NCBI GenBank assembly: GCA_019636495.1
Contig: JAHBXL010000008.1
Span: 62,001-126,000, forward strand
Length of the DNA: 64,000 bases
Direction: 5' to 3'
Origin: Phycisphaeraceae bacterium
GTDB taxonomy: Bacteria; Planctomycetota; Phycisphaerae; Phycisphaerales; UBA1924
The notes beneath the pieces are model-generated. The model saw nothing but the letters and a program-made list of their open reading frames with translations. It searched no databases and was not told where the DNA came from. Below are positions 16,738 through 28,000 of this stretch, one piece after another; within the stretch, counting starts at the first letter, position 1; the number at the start of each line of letters is the position of its first letter. The position numbers and the translations under genes were made by a program.

Positions 16738-16834
16738 GCTGGCTCTCCAATCCCCTGAATAGGGGTGAGTGATTCGCAGAACCGAGAGGTCGTGTGCTTT
16801 GGATCGACAGACAGATCGTTCCTTGTGGACATTT

Positions 16835-16852
16835 GTGAAGTGCGGACTTCAC
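16835..16852. promoter_or_regulatory. Perfect inverted repeat in the divergent region upstream of the DinB operon
   Basis: GTGAAGT (16835-16841) and ACTTCAC (16846-16852) flank the 4-nt spacer GCGG. This could be a dimer-binding operator or a short hairpin. It lies about 125 nt before the DinB gene and about 100 nt before the divergent membrane protein. Confidence 0.4.
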
Positions 16853-16977
16853 TTGATGGCGGGGTGTTCTCAATGGGTCGTTGCGACGACGCCATCCCGT
16901 GTAGGCTGAACGATCCGGCGCGAGCGCACAGGTCGTCGTACCTCACCCGCGCGAACGGCCGGACCATGGAGAAGCGA

Positions 16978-17547
16978 ATGTTCGCGCCTCGCGAAACGAT
17001 GGTCGGCACGGGTGCTCAGAGTACCTGTGAATGTCTCGCTGCGCCGCTCGCGGAAATGCTCGATGAACTCCGCAGAGTTGTCTGTGGTCTTGAAGACCAC
17101 GAGTACACGCGGCCGATGGGCCCGGTCTTTCTCGATGCGACCATCGGCGGGCACGTGCGGCACTGTCTGGATCACGTGCGGGCGATCACCGAAGGGCTGA
17201 GCGCCGGCGCCATCGACTACGACCATCGCGAGCGCGGCACCTCGATCGAGCGTTCGGCCGCGGCGGCGGCAGCGGAATGCGAGTCGCTCGCGGCGTCGTT
17301 GCGCGCCCTTATGCCGGTCGAGGCCGCGCGCGGCGTGCGCGTGTCGGTGATACCGCGGCGCGATGGCGAACCGGTCGCTCTGGGCTCGACGCTCGCGCGA
17401 GAGTTGGCGTTCGTGCTGAGCCACACGGTTCACCACAACGCGATGATCCGGGGCATGGCGACATCGCTCGGGCGGCCCCTGCCCGGCGCATTCGGCTATG
17501 CGCCGTCGACACTCGCACACCAGGACGCAACCGCATGTGCACGGTGA
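16978..17547 (+). CDS. DinB-family (four-helix, metal-binding) protein
   Basis: DinB/YfiT-type proteins are four-helix bundles that bind a divalent metal through three histidines. Several are thiol transferases dependent on bacillithiol or mycothiol. The 189-residue protein has the first helix motif GGHVRHCLDHV and the later HTVHHNAMIRGMA, which supply the expected histidines. ATG 16978 is selected because GGAG lies 6 nt upstream; an ATG at 16966 would add four residues. Its end overlaps the start of the NRDE gene by 13 nt, so the two are translationally coupled. The substrate is unknown. Confidence 0.72.
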   Translation: MFAPRETMVGTGAQSTCECLAAPLAEMLDELRRVVCGLEDHEYTRPMGPVFLDATIGGHVRHCLDHVRAITEGLSAGAIDYDHRERGTSIERSAAAAAAECESLAASLRALMPVEAARGVRVSVIPRRDGEPVALGSTLARELAFVLSHTVHHNAMIRGMATSLGRPLPGAFGYAPSTLAHQDATACAR

Positions 17548-18308
17548 CGATCGTCCGCGCGGCGAAGGCCCGCAATGGGCACACGGTCACGCGCATCATC
17601 TGCAATCGCGATGAGCAGCGGTCGCGCCCGGCAGAACTGCCGGCGCGCACTGTCGCGTGCGGCCCACGACTCGCCGTCATGCCGATTGACTCGTGCGCGG
17701 GAGGAACGTGGGTCGCGGCGACGAATGCGGGGCTTGCGCTGTGCCTGCTGAACGTGAACCTGTCGCCCGCGGTGCCGCGGGGCGCGTGGGCCGGGCGCGG
17801 CTCGCGCGGGCACATCATCCCCTCGCTGGCAGACTCGGCGGATGTATTCCAGGCGGCGGAGCGCCTGGGCGCGATGAGCGCCGCGGCGACCGCGCCGTTC
17901 AAACTCCTGATTACCGATTCGGCGCGCGTCGTCGTGGCGCGGTCGGACGGCTCGCGGATCGAGGTGTCGCCCGCCCGCTCGATCGATGGCCCGATCATGC
18001 ACACCTCGTCGGGGTTGGGGGATGATCTGGTGCAGTCGCCGCGACGAGAACTGTTCGAGCGGATGTTCGGCGGCGCGCACGACCTGCTCGAGCGGCAGAT
18101 CGCGTTTCATGCGCACGGTTGGCCGGAGGCGGGACACCTGAGCGTGGCGATGTCGCGGGCTGATGCGCGGACCATGAGCCGAACGGTGATCGAACTGCAT
18201 GAATCGAGCGTGCGGCTGGCGTGGACGCCGCTGGATGACCGGCTCCTGCCCGCTTGCCAGACCGTTGAAGCGGAGTTGCCAACCATCGGCGCGGGGTGCG
18301 GAACATGA
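17535..18308 (+). CDS. NRDE / TANGO2-family protein
   Basis: The NRDE family (eukaryotic TANGO2) is named for an Asn-Arg-Asp-Glu motif, present here in RIICNRDEQRSRP. The 257-residue protein begins Met-Cys (MCTVTIV). The invariant second-position Cys resembles the nucleophile of N-terminal hydrolases, and GGTWVAATNAGLALCLLNV follows as in the family. TANGO2 has been linked to heme trafficking and to metabolism in eukaryotes; the bacterial role is unclear. Start ATG 17535 lies inside the end of the DinB gene. The stop overlaps the next ATG (ATGA), tying this gene to an ATP-grasp enzyme. Confidence 0.82.
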   Translation: MCTVTIVRAAKARNGHTVTRIICNRDEQRSRPAELPARTVACGPRLAVMPIDSCAGGTWVAATNAGLALCLLNVNLSPAVPRGAWAGRGSRGHIIPSLADSADVFQAAERLGAMSAAATAPFKLLITDSARVVVARSDGSRIEVSPARSIDGPIMHTSSGLGDDLVQSPRRELFERMFGGAHDLLERQIAFHAHGWPEAGHLSVAMSRADARTMSRTVIELHESSVRLAWTPLDDRLLPACQTVEAELPTIGAGCGT

Positions 18309-19426
18309 ACGCGCCCGCCGCGGCAGCGCAAGCCGACATCCGGGCGCGCCCGCCGGCGCGGGACGGCTTGTATGAAGAGCCCGCCACACAGTTCGAGCGG
18401 CTGGGCCGCTGGGAGTTCTGGCCGTGGTGGGCGGTGTATGCGCCGCTTGCGCCATACATCGCGTGGCTGGGACTGCGCCACGGCGGGCTGAGCGTGTGCA
18501 CGGCGTGCAACCCGGCCATCCCGCTGGGGGGCATCGTGGGCGAGAGCAAGTCGGAGATTCTGGACCTGCTGCCGCGGGAGTGGGTCGCGCCGTTCGCGGT
18601 GATCGAGCCGGGGCCGCCCGGGCAGCGCGCGGCCACGCTCCATGAGTTCATCGAGGAGCAATGCGGCTGGCCGCTGGTGCTCAAGCCCGATCGCGGCGAA
18701 CGCGGCAAGGGTGTGAAGATTGTCGGCAGCGCGAACGAGGCCGCGGCGTATCTGGAAGCGCAACCCGACCGTGTGATCGCGCAGGTCCATCACCCGGGGC
18801 CGTTCGAGGCGGGCGTGTTCTATGTGCGCGACCCGAGTGCCGCACACGGATTTGTGTTCTCGGTCACCGACAAGCGGTTCCCGTTCGTCATCGGCGATGG
18901 GCGTGCGACGGTTGCCGATCTGATTGATGCGCACCCGCGCTTCCGCCGGCAGCGTGCCGCGCACATGGCCGCGCTTGGCGATCGCGCCGAATTTGTCCCG
19001 CTGCGAGGCGAGCGAATCACACTCGCGCGGCTCGGCAATCACTGCCGCGGCACGATGTTCCTGGATGGGCGCGACCTGATCACGCCCCAACTCGGCGCAG
19101 CGTTCGAGAAGATCATGGCCTCCACACGCGGCTTGAACTTCGGCCGGTTCGACGTGCGGTACAGCGACTCCGAAGAGTTCGCCGCCGGCAGCGGGTTCTC
19201 GATCATCGAGTTCAACGGACTGCTGTCCGAGTCGACAAACATCTACGATCCGCAGTTCGGGTATTGGCGGGCCCAGCGGGTCTTGCGGGAACAGTGGCGG
19301 CTGGCGTTCGAGGTCGGCCGCGGCAACATGGCGCAGGGGAGCCGGCCGGCGACCTCGCTCGAAGTACTCGCGGCGGTACGAGCGGAGCGCCGAAGGCGCA
19401 ACAAGGCCCGGCCACGGAATCTCTGA
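18305..19426 (+). CDS. ATP-grasp enzyme with N-terminal hydrophobic segment
   Basis: ATP-grasp enzymes activate a carboxylate with ATP and join it to an amine or thiol. The 373-residue protein has an unusual N-terminal part with WEFWPWWAVYAPLAPYIAW, probably membrane-associated. The conserved AIPLGGIVGESKSEIL follows, then the ATP-grasp core PLVLKPDRGERGKGVKIV, later FVFSVTDKRFPFVIGDG, and metal ligands in SIIEFNGLLSEST. ATG 18305 overlaps the preceding stop. The C-terminus is Arg-rich. The product is unknown; the overlap with DinB and NRDE genes suggests one pathway. Confidence 0.78.
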   Translation: MNAPAAAAQADIRARPPARDGLYEEPATQFERLGRWEFWPWWAVYAPLAPYIAWLGLRHGGLSVCTACNPAIPLGGIVGESKSEILDLLPREWVAPFAVIEPGPPGQRAATLHEFIEEQCGWPLVLKPDRGERGKGVKIVGSANEAAAYLEAQPDRVIAQVHHPGPFEAGVFYVRDPSAAHGFVFSVTDKRFPFVIGDGRATVADLIDAHPRFRRQRAAHMAALGDRAEFVPLRGERITLARLGNHCRGTMFLDGRDLITPQLGAAFEKIMASTRGLNFGRFDVRYSDSEEFAAGSGFSIIEFNGLLSESTNIYDPQFGYWRAQRVLREQWRLAFEVGRGNMAQGSRPATSLEVLAAVRAERRRRNKARPRNL

Positions 19427-19467
19427 ACGACCACTGCTGGGCGAATCGCGGCCGACTGCTCCTTCCG

Positions 19468-19866
19468 TTACTCCTCAAGCACCAGACCTTTACGATCAAT
19501 CTGACCGGAACTGAGGGCCGCGAGCCAGTCGTGCAGGCCACGGGAGAGTGCGCCGCGTGGGAGCACACGATCGGCCCCGGCCCGTTTGGCCGCTTCGAAG
19601 GCCTCGATGGCGACGTGAGGGCCAAAGGCGAGCGTCACGATCTGCCGCTCCGAGGGCGCGGCGGAAGGACCCTTGATCCGATTGATGAGATTCAACGCGA
19701 TTTCGGGGGCATCAAGGTCCACCATGAGGGCGCGGACCGGGCAGTCGGCCAGGCGGGCCTCAAGCATTTCGAGGGTTCGGACAGGCCGCGCGGCGATCCC
19801 CGCGGCATCGGCGGCCGCTTTGATCTTGGTGGCCCACAAGAGATCGGCGGCGAAGTAGAGTATCAT
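19468..19866 (-). CDS. Small receiver-like protein of unknown function
   Basis: The 132-residue protein alternates beta strands and helices like a response-regulator receiver: MILYFAADLLWATKIKAAAD, RALMVDLDAPEIALNLINRI, IVTLAFGPHVAIEAFEAAKR and AGADRVLPRGAL. The spacing of VDLDAP resembles the phospho-acceptor position, but the acidic pocket is incomplete, so phosphorylation is doubtful. ATG 19866 is the first start giving a clean beta-1 strand; upstream codons look non-coding. It diverges from gdhA. A pseudo-receiver is the likeliest reading. Confidence 0.6.
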   Translation of the reverse strand: MILYFAADLLWATKIKAAADAAGIAARPVRTLEMLEARLADCPVRALMVDLDAPEIALNLINRIKGPSAAPSERQIVTLAFGPHVAIEAFEAAKRAGADRVLPRGALSRGLHDWLAALSSGQIDRKGLVLEE

Positions 19867-20057
19867 GCAAGCCCCGAACAGCCGGAGTTCCGGCGCGGGC
19901 GGGTACGCGCCGCCACACGCCGCGGCCGGCGCGAATTGCCTGACGACTCGCCAGACGCGCGGAGCGTACGCCGCGCGAAGGCGGGGAGGCGGGCCGACGC
20001 CGACCAAGGCGTCTGCGTTGCCGCGGTGGGCCACCAGCAAAGGGACCAGGCCAAGTC

Positions 20058-21401
20058 ATGAGCACGATCTCCCCGTCCAAGCCGAAGTCAGCACCCCGGC
20101 GCGAACTGTTCAAGAGCCCGGTGTTCGATGAGGTCGGTCTTCCGCGCGACCCGAACAATCTCTACCTGCAGACGGTGGACACGATGCTCACGGCGGCGGA
20201 GATGATGGAACTGCCGCACGAGATCCAGTTGATCCTCGCGCAGCCAAAGAACGAGATCATGGTGCACTTCCCGGTGCGGATGGACAACGGGGAGTTCAAG
20301 TTGTTCAAGGGGTACCGCGTCCAGCACAACAACGCGCTGGGCCCCTACAAGGGCGGCGTGCGGTTCCACCCCGACACGCACCTTGACGATGTGAAGAGCC
20401 TGGCGTTCCTGATGACGATGAAGACGTCGCTGGTGCGCGTGCCCTTCGGCGGCGGCAAGGGCGGCATCAAGGTCGACCCGCGGAAGCACTCCAACGCGGA
20501 GATGGAGCGCATCGTTCGGCGGTTCACTACGGCGATCGCGCATCAGATCGGCCCCGACTATGACATCCCCGCGCCCGATGTGGGCTCGAACGCGCAACAC
20601 ATGGCGTGGATCGCGGACACGTTCACGTTCCTCTCTGAAATGGGCGGGCACAACCCCGAGGCCGTGGTGACGGGCAAGCCGGTTGAGTACGGCGGGTCGC
20701 TCGGCCGCGAGAAGGCGACGGGCCAGGGCCTCGTGGACGTGCTGGTGGAACTTGCGCCCGAACTGGGCATCAAGATCGAGGGCATGTCGTTCAGCCTGAT
20801 CGGCTACGGCAACGTGGGCTCGTGGACGGGCCGCATCCTCGGCCGCATGGGCGCGAAGTTGCACGCCGTGATGGACCACACCGGCTCGATCTTCAACGAC
20901 AAGGGCATCGATACCGAAGCATTGGCGCTGCACGTGGCCAAGCACGGCGGCGTTGCGGGCTTTGCGAACGCGACGCGCATCACGACCGAGGAGTTTTACA
21001 AGGCAAAGGTGGATGCGTTCATCCCCGCCGCGCTGGAGCAGATGATCAAGGAGCCCGAGGCGCACCTGATCAACGCGAAGGTGGTTGTGGAAGGCGCGAA
21101 CGCGCCGACCACACCCGCGGGCGACCGGGTCCTGAGCGAGCGCGGCATCGAAGTGATCCCCGCGATCCTCGCCAACGCCGGCGGCGTGACCGTGTCCTAC
21201 TTCGAATGGGTGCAGAACAAGAGTTGCGTGACGTGGGACGCCGAGGAGGTCGACCAGGCGCTCAACCGCCACATGGTCATGGCCGCCCGCCGCACCAAGT
21301 TGGCGCGTCAGAAGTTCAGCACCGACATGCGAACGGCTTCGTATATCGCCGCGCTGGAGAACATCGGCAAGGTGTACCAGATCCGCGGCCTCTTCCCGTG
21401 A
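20058..21401 (+). CDS. gdhA: Glutamate dehydrogenase
   Basis: The enzyme interconverts glutamate with 2-oxoglutarate and ammonia. The 447-residue protein has the substrate motifs GPYKGGVRFHPDTHLDDVKS and VPFGGGKGGIKVDPRKHS, which contain the conserved and catalytic lysines, followed by DIPAPDVGSNAQHMAW. The nucleotide domain has SLIGYGNVGSWTGRIL. The short-form length and the VEGANAPTTPAGDRVL and QNKSCVTWDAEEVD segments are those of the hexameric NAD(P)-dependent enzymes of bacteria and archaea. Coenzyme choice cannot be assigned by eye. ATG 20058 has an AGGGACCAGG purine stretch upstream. A strong terminator follows. Confidence 0.95.
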   Translation: MSTISPSKPKSAPRRELFKSPVFDEVGLPRDPNNLYLQTVDTMLTAAEMMELPHEIQLILAQPKNEIMVHFPVRMDNGEFKLFKGYRVQHNNALGPYKGGVRFHPDTHLDDVKSLAFLMTMKTSLVRVPFGGGKGGIKVDPRKHSNAEMERIVRRFTTAIAHQIGPDYDIPAPDVGSNAQHMAWIADTFTFLSEMGGHNPEAVVTGKPVEYGGSLGREKATGQGLVDVLVELAPELGIKIEGMSFSLIGYGNVGSWTGRILGRMGAKLHAVMDHTGSIFNDKGIDTEALALHVAKHGGVAGFANATRITTEEFYKAKVDAFIPAALEQMIKEPEAHLINAKVVVEGANAPTTPAGDRVLSERGIEVIPAILANAGGVTVSYFEWVQNKSCVTWDAEEVDQALNRHMVMAARRTKLARQKFSTDMRTASYIAALENIGKVYQIRGLFP

Positions 21402-21426
21402 TCAGGACGGCCGACAGGAATCACTC

Positions 21427-21460
21427 AAGGGGCCGGCCCGTGCCGGCCCTTTCTTGATTT
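21427..21460 (+). terminator. Rho-independent terminator of gdhA
   Basis: AAGGGGCCGGC (21427-21437) pairs, with one mismatch, with GCCGGCCCTTT (21442-21452) around a 4-nt loop. CTTGATTTT follows. It lies 26 nt after the gdhA stop, and may serve the convergent gene too. Confidence 0.8.
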
Positions 21461-21496
21461 TGCCGTCGGGCCGCGCGACCGTAAAACCCGCGAGTG

Positions 21497-21808
21497 TTAC
21501 GCGGCGCACAGCGCAGGCACCGGCGCGGGTCGTTCAACAACGATCTGGCTGACCCATCCGCCGTAGCCGTTGCGGCGGATGCCGCTTGCGGCGTAGTCGG
21601 GCAGCCAGGTGCATCCGTCGACGAGGTATGAGAAGTCGTGATCGCCGGGAGCGAGGTCGAGGCGGACGAACCACCACCCGCTCGGCTCGCGAACAAGACG
21701 GATGGGCGCATCGCGCCAGGCCGTAAAGCCGCCGACGAGTTCGACGCTTTCGGCCTGCGGCAGATAGACTCGGAAGAGATACGTGAACCCGGACTCGCAA
21801 ACGACCAT
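21497..21808 (-). CDS. Stand-alone glycogen-binding (CBM48 / AMPK1-CBM type) protein
   Basis: The whole 103-residue protein is one carbohydrate-binding domain of the type found in AMPK beta and glycogen-branching enzymes. It shows FTYLFRVYLPQAESVELVGG, FTAWRDAPIRLVREPSGWW, LDLAPGDHDFSYLVDG and CTWLPDYAASGIRRNGYGGW. The Trp and Tyr/Leu residues that contact alpha-1,4-glucan are recognisable. No catalytic domain is attached. ATG 21808 is the first start before the domain. The gene may help target or regulate glycogen metabolism. It converges on gdhA and diverges from an unknown gene whose possible start overlaps it. Confidence 0.78.
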   Translation of the reverse strand: MVVCESGFTYLFRVYLPQAESVELVGGFTAWRDAPIRLVREPSGWWFVRLDLAPGDHDFSYLVDGCTWLPDYAASGIRRNGYGGWVSQIVVERPAPVPALCAA

Positions 21809-21881
21809 GCCGCACCTCCCGAATCTGAACGCCGCGCCCCCCCCATGGCGAGAGCCGCGGCGACAGGGCCGCGGGCCGGGG

Positions 21882-23710
21882 GTGTTATCGGGTGCCGCGG
21901 GGCGCGACTTTCGTACACTTGCGTGGGTGGCCGCGACGATTGCCTGGGCGACCTGTTGCAACGCGGCCGCAGGGCCACGCGAGATCGACGGTGCCGGGTC
22001 GCCGTCGCAGGCTTCCATTCAGACCGGGCAGCGGGTCTGGGCTTGCGCGGGTGAGACGCTTGTCGTGCCATATACGCCGACCGACGAACAGCGTCGCGCA
22101 GGATCGGTGCCTGCACGACTGTCTCGCGGCGATGCGTTGTTCGCGCCACTGTGGTGGATCGGCCGGATCGACGCCACGCCAGGCTCCACACGAGCCGCGC
22201 CTGAGCAATCTCCGGGAGCCGCGCTGCTGGCGGCACGCGGCGCATCATGGATGGGCGAGCGCGGCCGCTGGACGGCCATCGCGGCGATTGACACAACTCG
22301 GCGTGCGACGATTTCGGCGGACGGCGCGTGGTACCTGGTGATCGACATCCCACCCGACGCGGGCGGATTGGGAATCGTGGTCAACGGACAGCAGGTGCCG
22401 ACTGGCTGGATTCCGCGGACTGTCGCCACGGCGCGCCCCGCCGCGGCCGGGAACGCGGGGGATGGCTGGCTCGGGGCAGCGCTCGACTCGGCGCGGCGCG
22501 ACCCGCTCGATCGATGGCGTGCGCGGCTGGCCGCGGGCGAGCCGCTGTCGGCGGTCGGCCCCGCGTCGGACGAGTTCGCGGACCGCGCGGTGGAGGCTCT
22601 GGCCGATCAGATCGGGGCGCGCTGGGCTCAGGCGCTGTACAACGTGTCGGAGGCTGACGCCGTGGTCGCCGGGCGATTGCGGCAGCGGCTTGCGCTGATC
22701 GTCGACTTCGGCGGTGCGCAGGCGCCGGCCTGGCCGACCGATGCGGCAGCGCTGGACCAACTGCTCGCCGCGCTCCTCGAGCCGCCGCGCGTCGGTGGGG
22801 CGCGAACCGCGGCGACGATCGCGCAGGACTGGATCGATTCCCAGCCGCGCGCGGCTTGCTGGATCGCCAACGACGCGGTGATGTTCGACGCTTCAGCGGG
22901 GCGCATTGTCTCTCGCATCGCCGTTGTCACGCTGGATGGAACGACCGAGCCGGACCTGCTGATGGTCCGCTCAACCGCAAGTCCGACGCCCCTGGACGTG
23001 GTGACGCTTCGTCCACTGAGCGCGGGGACCGGCCTGTTCTCGCTCGAGCCGGATGCGCAGAGTCCGGCGATCGTTCTTGCCGGGATCGGACGGTGGGTCG
23101 CTCGGCGCGCGGTGCAGCCGCGGCCGATTGACGCCGCGCCGCCGGGAGCGCCGATCGGCCCATTGCTCGCCGAGTGGACACTCGCATCCTGGCTGAGCGC
23201 CTGCACCGATGCGGGCGTTGTCCGTGGCGCGGCCGCACTGGCGGGTCTGGGCCGGCCGCCGGCGGCGCCGGCGCGCGGAACCATGGGGATGCTGCTGGCC
23301 GATGCGCCCGCGCCCACGGGCGCACCGGGCGCGGCAGACCTGAGATGGGTGTTGTACATCGAGTGCGGGCTGTCGGGCGCGACGCCGCGCGACGCCGCGG
23401 CTCGCGAGGAACTGGTCGTGGCGGTTTCCGGGGCGGGAGGCGAGGCGATGCTCCGCGCGTTCGCGGACGGCCAGATCGTGCAGACATCGGGAGCGTCTAC
23501 GCGGGCCCGCGTTGTGCGCGATGAACAGGCATGGCGGATCTGGATCCCGCTTCCACCGGAGGTCGTCGGCCGCGGCACATGGCTCAGGCTCGGCGTGCTG
23601 CGTACCGAGGTTGGCGGTGTGCGGTCGAGTTGGCCACGCCCCGTGTTCCCGTGGGAGGACCGCCCCTCGCAGGCGGTGTTTGACCTTCGCGCGTGGAGCG
23701 GTGTTGAGCG

Positions 23711-23714
<4 letters not shown>
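21882..23714 (+). CDS. Ala/Arg-rich exported protein of unknown function
   Basis: About 610 residues from GTG 21882, which opens a signal-like segment, TLAWVAATIAWATCCNAAAG. Possible longer starts at 21807 or 21783 would overlap the start of the divergent CBM48 gene. The sequence is rich in Ala, Pro, Arg and Asp without a recognisable catalytic motif. It contains beta-rich stretches (WYLVIDIPPDAGGLGIVVNG, LRWVLYIECGLSGATP). The C-terminus has a strand-rich FDLRAWSGVER end. Its stop codon shares CTAG with the convergent moxR stop. Export is an inference and the start is uncertain. Confidence 0.55.
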
Positions 23715-24793
<1,079 letters not shown>

Positions 24794-25078
24794 GCGTCAG
24801 GGTCTCGGCGAGCCGGGCTGAGTCCCGATGGACTCCCCCGCAAGGGCTGGGCATCCGGGGAACATTTGGAGTCTGGCGGGCCGGCGGCGAGGTCTCCCGA
24901 CGATGGCCGAAGGAAGTTCTTCGCCTTTTGCTGGTTCTGGGGTAGGCTATGCCAAGCCTGTGTGTCCGGCGCGTCCCGCAACTCGAAGTTCGCGGACGAT
25001 GTCGCAGCATCGGCGAGGATGGTGTACCGGATCGTTCCTCCGTGGGTCCGTGCGAGTTCCGGGCAGGAGAGTCTGGCA

Positions 25079-28000
25079 GTGCGATTCAACTCAGGACTGT
25101 TCACTCCAGCGGCGATGGTGCTGTCGTTTTGCGCGTGCGCGACGGCCCACGGACAGGGCGCCTCCGCGCTCAAGAGCGGGCCAATCCAGGCGTCGGCCGA
25201 TGGGATGTTCGTCTGGTTTGTGAACCCCGACCACGGAACGGTGTCGCGCCTGGCGACGGACGACAACAGCGTGATGGAGTTCGCGTTGCCGGCCGAGGCC
25301 GTGGGCAACAAGCCACGTGCGCTCGCGCTCCGTCCGGGCGCGGACGAGGTTTGGGTCGCGAGTCACGAATCGGACCGGCTGCACGTGCTGGAGGCCTCGA
25401 CGGGCATGCCGCTGGAGACGGTTGTCCTGCCGCACGGCTCGGCGCCGATCGGCGTGGCGTTCACAGCCGATGGGACGACGGCCGCGGTGACGCTGTACCG
25501 CGCCGGCGCGGTGGCGCTCGTCGATGCCTCGGCTCGCACGGTGACGACGATGCTTGGGAACCTGCCCGAGAAGCCGATGGGCATTGTGCTCAACAGCGCG
25601 GGCATGGCGTGGGTATCACACCTGTACTCGGACGGTGACAACGGCTATGTGAGCGTGCTGGATCTGCCGAACCAGCGCGTGTACGCGGTGCTCAAGGTGC
25701 GTTCGCTTGACCCGAAGTTCAACTTCCAGTTGCAGGGCGAGAACCCGCCCATCCCCGAGGGCGGATGGGTGCTGCCCACTGCGCACGTTGCCATCTCCCC
25801 GGCGAACGGTGCATTGTGGATGCCGATGCAGTTGCAGAACTTCAGGGCGACGACGCTTACGCCGCATACATCGATCCAGGCCGCGGTGCTTCGCATCAAC
25901 ACGGCGACCAACGTCGTCGACCTGAACGACCGGATCATCTTCACCGCGATCGTGGCGCACAGCAACTCCAACCAGTTGCTCGGCGACGGCTGGAATGCCG
26001 GCGTGTCCGGTCCGGCGGATATCGCGTTCAGCAACGCCGGCGGCACGGCCCTGATCGTCATGTCGCAGAGCAACGACGTGCTGGTTGTTCCCTCGACAAC
26101 CGGGCAGGCCAAGCCCAACGGGAACCCCCCGCTCACCGAGATCGCCGTCGGCGACAACCCGATCGGCATCGCGTGGTCGCCGACGGCTCCGCGGGCATAT
26201 GTGCTGAACTACCTCTCCCGCGACGTGTCGGTGATCAACACATCCACCATGACGGAACTGGTCCGCGTGCCCGGCGTGATTTCCGCGGAACCGCTGAGTC
26301 CGACCGTGCTCACGGGCGCAAAGATGTTCAACAACAGTTCGAACTTCCAGCACAGCCTGAACCAGAAGGTCTCGTGCGCTTCGTGCCACCCCGGCGGCGA
26401 GAGCGACGGGCTGGTGTGGGACTTCTTCAGCATCGGCGCAGGCCGGCGCAAGACGCTCAGCATGCGCGGCCAGGCGATCTCCATGGCGCCGCAGGCGAAC
26501 GGCCGCGGCCAGTTGCACCGCTCGGGCGACCGCGACGAGATCCAGGACTTCGATCTGGCCTTCTCGGGCAACTTCATGCTCGGGACGGGCTATCTGTTCC
26601 CCGCCAACCCGCCGCTGGGCGCGTCCAACGCGGGCATCAGCCCGGATCTGGACTCGCTGGCCGACTTCATCCTGAACCTGCCCCCCATCATGCGCAGCCC
26701 GCACCGGGAGGCGGATGGGTCGCTCACTGAAGCCGCCGTGCGCGGGGCGATGCTGTTCCGGATCACCGAAGGTCCTCTGGCGACCGGGTGCATTACCTGC
26801 CACCCCGCACCCGCGTACACCGACTTCGGCTTCCACAACGTCGGCGGTTTCCGGCCTCTGCCCGACAACGAGGGCCCGGCTTTCAACACCCCCACTCTCG
26901 TCGGCTCATGGGACTCGGGCGGCTTCCGCCAGATCATCCCCATCGGCGGAGCGGCGATCACGCGGCAGAGCGGCGTGAAGATGTGGGATGTTCTTCGCGC
27001 GACAGCCCCGGGTGGCGTGCAGCAGAACCTGCACGGGAACATGTCGAACCTGTCCAACGCGCTCATGCGCGATCTGGAGGCTTTCCTCAACGAACTGGAC
27101 GGCGATCTGCACGCCGCGGGAATCGATGACCTTGTCGATACGACGCCGCCGCGGGTGCTGGCCGTTCGTCCGGTGTCGATGAACTCGGTCGAGGTCATCT
27201 TCAGCGAGGCGGTCGATCCTGTGACGGCGGGCGACCCCGCGAACTACGCACTCACGGACGGCGTGAGCACCATCCCCGCGGTCGCGGCGGTGCACAACGC
27301 GGCCGAGGGCAACCGGGTTCGGGTGACGGTCCCGATGGTCTGGTACGGGTGCGATGTCACCTACACGCTGGTGCCCGGACCGATCGAGGACATGGCGGCC
27401 GCGCTGGGCGCGCCCGCCAACAACGTGCTGGACAGCGATGATGCGAACAACCTCAAGTCGTTCACGATCGATGGGACCATCACGGTCACGTTCGGCGACT
27501 CCGGACTCGATACGTTCGTCGGCGTCGGGATCGACGCGGGGTTCACGCACAACGACTCGAACGTGTCGCACGATCACATGATCCTGATCCCGACGACGTT
27601 CCCGAAGACCAAGGGACTTCTGCGGTTCAACTTCACCGGCATTCTGTCAACGCAATCGGGCGTGACCGATCCGGCGAGCATCGTGGACGCACGGTACACG
27701 CTCATGCCCGACCACGGCGCGCCGACGACGATTGACGTCCGCCGGATCTTCAAGCCGTGGAACGACCCCGACCGGGACGCCTGCAACTCCTGCCCGGGGA
27801 GTGTGACGACGGCGCACGCGCAGTGGAACACGCTGCAGTGGACCTTCACCGGCGCACGCTCGCTCGGCGGCACGGGCACGAACGCCGCGGAGTATCACCC
27901 CAACCAGTCGTTCTTCGACGGCGCGGGCGTGGCGGACGCAGTGGTACCGATCACCCGGTTCGACCAGCGCATCGAGATCGCCGGGCCGGGTGTGACGGAC

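Noticed and set aside
16765-16977. Longer start for the DinB protein
   Set aside because: The 71 extra residues are not protein-like and cross the inverted repeat. A good Shine-Dalgarno sequence exists at 16968-16971.
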